The notes under the pieces were generated by a model. It ran no database searches. It was not told the origin of the DNA and saw only the letters and a list, made by a program, of their open reading frames with translations. A program made the position numbers and the translations under genes. From an uncultured Flavobacteriaceae bacterium (GTDB lineage Bacteria; Bacteroidota; Bacteroidia; Flavobacteriales; Flavobacteriaceae), in the NCBI GenBank assembly GCA_937929935.1, contig CALFUL010000020.1, forward strand, positions 1-57,709: 57,709 nucleotides of DNA. The letters are read 5' to 3'. Shown piece by piece: positions 52,034-57,709 of this stretch. Each line of letters opens with the position of its first letter. The first letter of the stretch is position 1.

Positions 52034-53212
52034 ATGTCGTATTTTTATAGAATGACAATGATGACAAGAAAAGGTTTTCGTTTTTCAACCTATGAAGCCC
52101 CCGGAAAGAGTCCGTTTGAGAAGCTTTTCGATATTTTTCAAGAATTAATTACCCATACTTCAGGTGATTTTGATGAAGCCATTGATTGGTTGCGCGAATT
52201 AGATAAAGAATATGAACTTACTGATGATGAATATACCATTGATGATTTTATTGAAGATTTAAAAGCTAAAGGATTTATTCGTGAGGAGTTTGAAGACGGG
52301 GGTGGTACAATGGGTGAAGAAGGCGAAGATGACGAAAATGCTAAAGGTGGTACTATTTCAATCACAGCTAAGATGGAGCGTATTATTCGTCAAAGAGCCC
52401 TTGATCAAATATTTGGAAAACTAAAACGCAGTGGTGCTGGCAATCATAAAACTGGTAAATCAGGCCAAGGAGATGAACATACGGGAGATATGCGCGAATA
52501 CCGCTACGGTGATGACCTAGGAAATATTTCAATGACTGAGAGTTTGAAAAACGCGCAGATCAACCATGGTATAGGTAGTTTTCAATTGCGTGAAGAAGAT
52601 TTGGTGGTTGAAGATACACAGTACAAAGCTCAAATGAGTACGGTTTTAATGATTGATATCAGTCATAGTATGATTTTGTATGGCGAAGACCGTATCACAC
52701 CTGCCAAGAAAGTAGCTATGGCTTTGGCTGAATTAATTACTACACGGTACCCCAAAGATTCGCTTGATATTTTAGTTTTTGGTAATGATGCATGGCCTAT
52801 ACCTATTAAAGATTTACCGTATTTAAAAGTGGGGCCTTATCACACCAATACCGTTGCCGGATTACAATTGGCTATGGATATGCTGCGTAGAAAAAGAAAT
52901 ACCAACAAGCAGATTTTTATGATTACTGATGGCAAGCCAAGTTGTTTGCGACTGCCTGACGGTACTTATTATAAAAACAGTGTTGGTCTTGATGACTATA
53001 TTGTTGAGAAGTGCTACAATATGGCACGTCAAGCGAGAAAATTACATATTCCGATAACCACATTTATGATTGCTGAAGACCCGTATTTAATGCAATTTAT
53101 TCGTCATTTTACGGAAGCAAATAAGGGAAAGGCATTTTTTACTGGTTTAAAGGGATTGGGAGAAATGATTTTTGAAGATTATGAGAATAATAGAAGGAAG
53201 CGGTTGAAGTGA
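52034..53212 (+). CDS. VWA-domain protein paired with an AAA+ ATPase
   Basis: The 392-residue soluble protein has an N-terminal helical region (1-85), an acidic Gly/Glu linker (about 87-105) and a C-terminal VWA domain. The metal site is complete: DISHS (208-212), the Thr of HTNTVAGLQL and FMITDGKPS. With the AAA+ gene next downstream it forms the MoxR/chelatase-like ATPase plus VWA adaptor pairing, which remodels or inserts metal into partner proteins. The client is unknown. Its stop codon lies within a palindromic repeat. Confidence 0.88.
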   Translation: MSYFYRMTMMTRKGFRFSTYEAPGKSPFEKLFDIFQELITHTSGDFDEAIDWLRELDKEYELTDDEYTIDDFIEDLKAKGFIREEFEDGGGTMGEEGEDDENAKGGTISITAKMERIIRQRALDQIFGKLKRSGAGNHKTGKSGQGDEHTGDMREYRYGDDLGNISMTESLKNAQINHGIGSFQLREEDLVVEDTQYKAQMSTVLMIDISHSMILYGEDRITPAKKVAMALAELITTRYPKDSLDILVFGNDAWPIPIKDLPYLKVGPYHTNTVAGLQLAMDMLRRKRNTNKQIFMITDGKPSCLRLPDGTYYKNSVGLDDYIVEKCYNMARQARKLHIPITTFMIAEDPYLMQFIRHFTEANKGKAFFTGLKGLGEMIFEDYENNRRKRLK

Positions 53213-53269
53213 CTTCGACTACGCTCAGTCAGCACTTGAAATAATGGCGATTGAGCGGAGCCGAAATCG
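53211..53269 (+). repeat. TCGA-type inverted repeat at the end of the VWA gene
   Basis: ACTTCGACTACGCTCAGTC (53212-53230) pairs with GATTGAGCGGAGCCGAAAT-type sequence (53249-53267), 15 of 19. It overlaps the VWA stop codon and shares GAGCGnAG with the hisA element. Confidence 0.75.
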
Positions 53270-53343
53270 AAATTAGAATAGAGAGAAGCCGTTGAATTGA
53301 AGTACGAAGTAAAAAAAAATTGAAATAATTGTAAAGAACAAAG

Positions 53344-53403
53344 AGACAAGAATAAAGACCGTTGCTAATCAACGGTTATAGCAAAGTCTTGAATCTTTTG
53401 TCT
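53344..53403 (+). repeat. AT-rich imperfect palindrome upstream of the AAA+ gene
   Basis: AGACAAGAATAAAGAC (53344-53359) and GTCTTGAATCTTTTGTCT (53386-53403) are imperfect inverted ends. A perfect hairpin CCGTTG/CAACGG lies inside (53359-53375). It ends 16 bases before the ATG, as the his elements do. Confidence 0.65.
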
Positions 53404-53419
53404 AGCATCTAAAAAAAAT

Positions 53420-54889
53420 ATGAAATTGAATCACAAAGAAATTGCAACTTTAGGAGCGCTAAAAAAAGCAGGCTATCAGTCTAAAAGCATCAAAGATGAA
53501 CTTAGAGATAATTTAAGAGAACGCATCAAAGCAGGAGAAACTACTTTTTCAGGAGTTTGGGGTTATGAGAACTCGGTAATTCCTGAATTAGAACGGGCTA
53601 TTCTTTCGCGCCATAATATAAATTTGTTAGGCTTGCGAGGTCAAGCTAAAACCAGACTAGCGCGATTGATGATTGAATTATTAGATGAATATATTCCGGT
53701 TATTGAAGGTTCAGAAATTAATGACGACCCTTTAAAGCCCATGTCGCGCTATGCGATGGAATTACTGAAAGAAAAAGGAGATAAAACGCCCATTTCATGG
53801 CTACATCGCTCGAATCGTTTTTATGAAAAATTGGCCACGCCTGATGTAACTGTCGCAGATTTAATAGGCGATGTTGACCCCATAAAAGCGGCGAATTTAA
53901 AATTGTCATATGCTGATGATCGTGTGATTCATTTTGGCATGATTCCGCGAGCGAATCGTTGTCTCTTTGTCATTAATGAGTTACCTGATTTACAAGCAAG
54001 AATTCAAGTATCATTATTTAACATACTAGAAGAAGGCGATATACAAATACGTGGTTTTAAATTACGGTTGCCTTTAGATATTCAGTTTGTGTTTACTGCT
54101 AACCCAGAAGATTATACCAATAGAGGTAGTATTGTTACCCCTTTAAAAGACCGAATTGGCTCTCAGATTTTAACGCATTACCCTGATGATATTGAAACGG
54201 CTCGGAAAATCACAGCACAAGAAGCAAAGCTTGATGCACGCCAAAAAGAAATCATTTATGTACCAGAATTGGCCAAAGATTTGCTTGAACAAATAAGTTT
54301 TGAAGCACGTAATAGTGAGTATGTTGATGCTAAGAGTGGTGTAAGTGCGAGAACAAGTATTACGGCCTTTGAAAATTTATTGAGCACCGCAGAAAGAAGG
54401 GCACTCGTTACCGGTTCAGATCAAACAATGGTTCGCCTTAGTGATTTTATGGGGATTATTCCGGCCATTACGGGTAAAATTGAATTGGTGTATGAAGGCG
54501 AGCAAGAAGGTGCTGATGGGGTAGCGGCTATTTTGTTAGACGAAGCTGTGAAGTCGATATTTCCGGTTTATTTTCCAAAGATTAATAAATTAGAACGTAA
54601 AGATGAAGAAACCCCTTATGATGCACTTTTACATTGGTTCTTTCAGGGCGAAGGTTTTGAGTTACTTGATGAATTCACTGACGAAGAATATAAAAGAGCA
54701 TTAGATAGTATTCCTGAATTGAATCAATTAATCAAAGATCATCAAGCAGATTATAAAAAAGAAGATGTATATTTTCTCAAAGAAATTGTTTTATGGGGAT
54801 TAGTATCTTATAAAAAATTGAATAAAAACAGATTTACTGAAGGATTTCAATTCAAAGATTTATACGGAAGTTTTATTAATGAATTATAA
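53420..54889 (+). CDS. AAA+ ATPase (magnesium chelatase ChlI / MoxR type)
   Basis: The 489-residue ATPase has Walker A GLRGQAKTR (71-79), a Walker B that reads LFVINELPD with Asn186-Glu187 instead of Asp-Glu, sensor-1 Asn228 in FTANPEDY and an arginine-finger region PLKDRIGS (241-248). The C-terminal lid continues to the end. Together with the VWA protein upstream it should form a ring that drives conformational change in an unidentified partner. The chelatase label reflects fold; no tetrapyrrole genes are nearby. It converges on the histidine kinase gene with two bases between. Confidence 0.88.
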   Translation: MKLNHKEIATLGALKKAGYQSKSIKDELRDNLRERIKAGETTFSGVWGYENSVIPELERAILSRHNINLLGLRGQAKTRLARLMIELLDEYIPVIEGSEINDDPLKPMSRYAMELLKEKGDKTPISWLHRSNRFYEKLATPDVTVADLIGDVDPIKAANLKLSYADDRVIHFGMIPRANRCLFVINELPDLQARIQVSLFNILEEGDIQIRGFKLRLPLDIQFVFTANPEDYTNRGSIVTPLKDRIGSQILTHYPDDIETARKITAQEAKLDARQKEIIYVPELAKDLLEQISFEARNSEYVDAKSGVSARTSITAFENLLSTAERRALVTGSDQTMVRLSDFMGIIPAITGKIELVYEGEQEGADGVAAILLDEAVKSIFPVYFPKINKLERKDEETPYDALLHWFFQGEGFELLDEFTDEEYKRALDSIPELNQLIKDHQADYKKEDVYFLKEIVLWGLVSYKKLNKNRFTEGFQFKDLYGSFINEL

Positions 54890-54891
54890 AA

Positions 54892-56382
54892 TTAGCTCTT
54901 ATAAGTAGGTAAATTAAAAATAAACGAACTTCCTTCTTTTGGTTTACTTAAGACGGTTATTGTAGTATCATGCAATTCCATAATCTTTTTTACAATCGCT
55001 AATCCGAGTCCTGACCCTCGCTTTTTAGCGCTTTCATCAACTTGTTTGTAACGGTCAAAAATAAAGGGTTGTTCACTCAAAGGAATGCCTGTACCTGTAT
55101 CGCTTATTTTTATTTCAATTTCATCTCCTTTTTTCAAAAGTGACAAAGTTACTTTACCCTTTGGTTTAGTATACTTAATAGCGTTTTCAATTAGGTTTTG
55201 TAAAGCACGTTCAACCAAACTCAAATCAGCGTATACCAAATTGTTTTCTTTAGGGTTTTCTAATTTTAAAACAATTTCTTTTGGTTCAGCTAAAACACTG
55301 AATTTAGCAATAAGATCATGCGATAATTCTGTAATCGAAAATGGTTCTTTAACCGGTGTTACTTGCTCTGCCTCTAATTTTGAATACTCAAAAAGTTGAT
55401 TAATCAATTTTGATAGCTTATCAACATTATCATGTGTAATTTGTAAATACTCTTTCTTTTCTTCTTCGCTTAATGAATCTCTCTTCATTTGTAGCGTTTC
55501 AATATATCCTTTAAGTATGGCCAGCGGCGTACGTAAATCATGAGAAACATTCGCAATCAGTTCTCTTCTTAATAAATCAAGAGATTGCATTTTATCAATA
55601 TTTCCGGTAATAGTATCAGCCATCTCATTAAATGAATTAGCAAAAATTGAAATATCTGACGCATCAGGATTCTCTATTCGAGCTGTTAAATCTCCTTCAC
55701 TAAATTGACGGACTTTATTAGTAATCAAGCGTAAATTTTTGGTTAAAAACCAAATAGCCACTAAACCAATTATCGCGGCAAATAGGGTTGTTAGAAGTAT
55801 AGCTCCAAGTCCTAGTTTTGCAAAATATTGTCGCATTAGCGTACTGCTAACTTCTTGAAACTTTTTTCCAGCTAAAACAATATATACATATCCGTTTCTT
55901 CCATCCACGGAATAGGGAGCAGCTGAAAATATTTTTTGTTCACCGGGGGTTCTTGGATCATCACCTAATATGAAATTTTCGCCACCATCACTAATAAAAG
56001 ATTCTATAGGTGCTATAGCAACACTTTTGGTTGCGTTGGCATCGTTGGGGTCTAAAACAACAGAATATAATATTGCGCCATTGCCATCTAAAAGATATAC
56101 CTCTATACCTCTATTTACGGCCATCATATCATGCATTAAGTCGCCGAATAAAGACTTATTTACGCTACCATCTTGTAAAAAGGGAGAAACGTTTTGAAAC
56201 TTCTCATCAATCACATGTTGTGCAACATCAGCATTTAAGCGTTGGGTGGTTTCTTGATTGTGTTTATTGGCAAAATATTCGGTAATTCCGATATATGAAA
56301 TCCCCATCATAATTACCAAAATGATGAAGGCGAACCACAGTTTTTTGACCAGTCTTGGTGTTAACGTTTTTTTGGTACTCAT
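54892..56382 (-). CDS. Sensor histidine kinase (HAMP, HisKA, HATPase)
   Basis: The 496-residue membrane kinase has TM1 (about 15-33), a periplasmic sensor region (about 35-188), TM2 (about 191-213), HAMP (214-266), a dimerisation domain with phospho-accepting His281 in NVSHDLRTPLAILKGY, and an ATPase domain with LIENAIKYT, ISDTGTGIP and GSGLGLAIVKKIMELH. It belongs to the class paired with OmpR-type regulators. Its start overlaps the regulator's stop by four bases. The signal is unknown. Confidence 0.94.
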   Translation of the reverse strand: MSTKKTLTPRLVKKLWFAFIILVIMMGISYIGITEYFANKHNQETTQRLNADVAQHVIDEKFQNVSPFLQDGSVNKSLFGDLMHDMMAVNRGIEVYLLDGNGAILYSVVLDPNDANATKSVAIAPIESFISDGGENFILGDDPRTPGEQKIFSAAPYSVDGRNGYVYIVLAGKKFQEVSSTLMRQYFAKLGLGAILLTTLFAAIIGLVAIWFLTKNLRLITNKVRQFSEGDLTARIENPDASDISIFANSFNEMADTITGNIDKMQSLDLLRRELIANVSHDLRTPLAILKGYIETLQMKRDSLSEEEKKEYLQITHDNVDKLSKLINQLFEYSKLEAEQVTPVKEPFSITELSHDLIAKFSVLAEPKEIVLKLENPKENNLVYADLSLVERALQNLIENAIKYTKPKGKVTLSLLKKGDEIEIKISDTGTGIPLSEQPFIFDRYKQVDESAKKRGSGLGLAIVKKIMELHDTTITVLSKPKEGSSFIFNLPTYKS

Positions 56383-57077
56383 GTTACTATATCTTCATTA
56401 AATTTATATCCAACGCCCCAAGAGGTTAATATATATTTAGGATGCGCCATATCAGTTTCTATTTTTGCTCGTAACCTATTGATATGCGAGTTTACGGTAT
56501 GTTCATATCCTTCAAAATTATAGCCCCAAATAACATCAAGTAATTCAGTTCTACTATAATTTCTACCAGGATTTGATGCCATTAAAACCAAGAGTTCAAA
56601 TTCTTTAGGCGATAATTCTATTTTTTTGTCATTGAGTAGTACTTTTCTGCGTTCAATGTCAACCAGTAAGCCATCTGCCGTAATAGTTGAAGTCTCTTTT
56701 TTCTCAAACTTTGTAACATCAGTTCTTCGCATTACGGCTTTCACTCGAGCCAATAATTCTCTGATACTAAAAGGTTTTGTTATATAATCATCGGCACCCA
56801 TTTCTAATCCTAAAACACGATCAATTTCTTCTGATTTTGCCGTTAGCATGATGATAGGCGTATTTTTTTTCTCACGTATTCGTTTGCATATAGTTACGCC
56901 ATCCATTGTAGGTAGCGTTAGGTCTAACAAAATCAAGTCATATTCGTTTTGAAGCGCCAGATTAAGTCCTTCTTCGCCATCCAACGCCTTAGAAGTGGTG
57001 TAGATAAGATTACTTAGATGTATCTCCAGTAATTTTATGATTTCTGGATCATCTTCTATAATGAGAATTTGTTTCAT
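56379..57077 (-). CDS. OmpR-family response regulator
   Basis: The 232-residue regulator has a receiver domain (1-120) with acidic pair Asp9-Asp10, phospho-acceptor Asp52 in LLDLTLPTMDG and Lys101 in ITKPFSIREL. The winged-helix DNA-binding domain (about 135-230) ends with the recognition-helix region EHTVNSHINRLRAKIE and TSWGVGYKF. It is the cognate partner of the overlapping kinase gene and is probably transcribed from the 240-base divergent gap upstream. Confidence 0.95.
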   Translation of the reverse strand: MKQILIIEDDPEIIKLLEIHLSNLIYTTSKALDGEEGLNLALQNEYDLILLDLTLPTMDGVTICKRIREKKNTPIIMLTAKSEEIDRVLGLEMGADDYITKPFSIRELLARVKAVMRRTDVTKFEKKETSTITADGLLVDIERRKVLLNDKKIELSPKEFELLVLMASNPGRNYSRTELLDVIWGYNFEGYEHTVNSHINRLRAKIETDMAHPKYILTSWGVGYKFNEDIVT

Positions 57078-57318
57078 AATTAACTGATACGAATGAAGTT
57101 AAAAAGTATCACAATAATATCACAGTACAATTAAAATTGGCAAAAAGCTAAATTACGCCCCCAATTTGCTGATATCATTAGTTTCGAGTTCGATTTTATC
57201 AAGATACTAGTCGCATGTCTCACAAAATACTAACAAAATTCACTATAAAGTTTAAGTTTTTGTGACCTTTAAAATGTGGAATTGACCTTATTTTGATTGA
57301 AATTTAAAATTAGATCAA

Positions 57319-57709
57319 ATGAAAAGAAAACTACATTATTACAAAAGCCCCAAACTTTTTGTACTTATGTTTACCTTATTGTCGGGGATGTACGCCTGGA
57401 GTCAATCTAGCGTCAATGGCGGCACATTAAATGAAGAACCTTTCCATTTTTGCGTTGGTGATGGCGAAGAAGATCGTGTATCACGCGTGAGTGTTGAAGG
57501 CGCTAAAGGTCCTAATTCACAATGGGTAGTTACTGATGAGCAAGGAAACATTCTTGGTCTTCCTCCAACACCTGAAGCCGTTAATTTTGATGGAGCAGGA
57601 GCAGGAGTTTGCCTTATTTGGCACTTAAGTTATGCTGACGGATTAGAAGGATTAGAAGCTGGTAACAACGCACTTACTGATTTAGTAGGTACTTATGATT
57701 TATCAGATG
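57319..57709 (+). CDS. N-terminus of a large secreted protein (cut by window edge)
   Basis: The frame runs from an ATG to the window end, 130 codons, with no stop. A long signal peptide (KLFVLMFTLLSGMYAWSQ) is followed by GGTLNEEPFHFCVGDGEEDR and a stretch ending in CLIWHLSYADGLEGLEAGNN. I recall similar domains in large flavobacterial proteins that end in a type IX secretion sorting signal, but that end is outside the window. The two Cys (FCVGDG and VCLIWH) may pair. Confidence 0.8.
   Translation, partial: MKRKLHYYKSPKLFVLMFTLLSGMYAWSQSSVNGGTLNEEPFHFCVGDGEEDRVSRVSVEGAKGPNSQWVVTDEQGNILGLPPTPEAVNFDGAGAGVCLIWHLSYADGLEGLEAGNNALTDLVGTYDLSD

Overview
The window is chromosomal DNA from a low-GC Gram-negative bacterium of the Flavobacteriaceae (Bacteroidota); I cannot fix the genus. 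The evidence is a FecI/FecR/TonB-receptor module, the type IX secretion regulator PorX, a fused LpxC-FabZ gene, a phosphatase-fused HisB, N-terminal lipoboxes typical of the phylum, promoters of the TTTG / TAnnTTTG type, and starts preceded by A-rich stretches rather than Shine-Dalgarno sequences. Apart from the histidine operon and a short accessory stretch after it, the content is mostly housekeeping.

Layout. 0-5 kb: an ECF sigma factor, a FecR anti-sigma factor and a TonB-dependent receptor, read leftwards. 5-12.7 kb: the GTPase-like ATPase YchF, topoisomerase IV (ParE, ParC), MscL and a sterol-desaturase family enzyme. 12.7-24.4 kb: small lipoproteins, TerC, an M14 peptidase, an Lrp/AsnC regulator, a DinB protein, AroB, proline dehydrogenase, alanine dehydrogenase, TsaE and PorX. 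24.5-31.4 kb: an HD hydrolase, then the lipid A genes lpxD-lpxC/fabZ-lpxA with efp and a second lpxD-like gene, then sucD. 31.5-38.8 kb: an M16 peptidase lipoprotein, two strong terminators, FabG, a YbjQ protein, a tiny membrane protein, a von Willebrand A membrane protein and a prohibitin.

38.8-47.5 kb is a complete histidine operon, hisG-hisD-hisC-hisB-hisH-hisA-hisF-hisIE. It opens with a 17-residue leader peptide holding three consecutive His codons, followed by a perfect terminator hairpin and a competing antiterminator pairing: a ribosome-stalling attenuator. The operon is also crowded with short palindromic elements of at least three families. Some lie between genes and end within about 10 bases of the next start codon; others lie in frame inside hisB, hisH, hisA and hisIE. 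One AT-rich family carries a four-helix-bundle (S23/IVS-type) gene between near-perfect 25-bp inverted repeats, sitting between hisH and hisA.

47.5-51.7 kb is accessory: a frameshifted SRAP-domain remnant, then single leftward genes (a membrane peptide, a DUF1287 protein, an unknown) separated by spacers, one of which is a 131-bp imperfect palindrome like an integron attC site; then a poly-threonine lipoprotein and a trypsin-like protease. 52-57.7 kb: a von Willebrand A protein with its AAA+ ATPase partner, an OmpR-type two-component pair, and the start of a secreted protein cut by the window edge. I see no tRNA, rRNA, CRISPR array or transposase.
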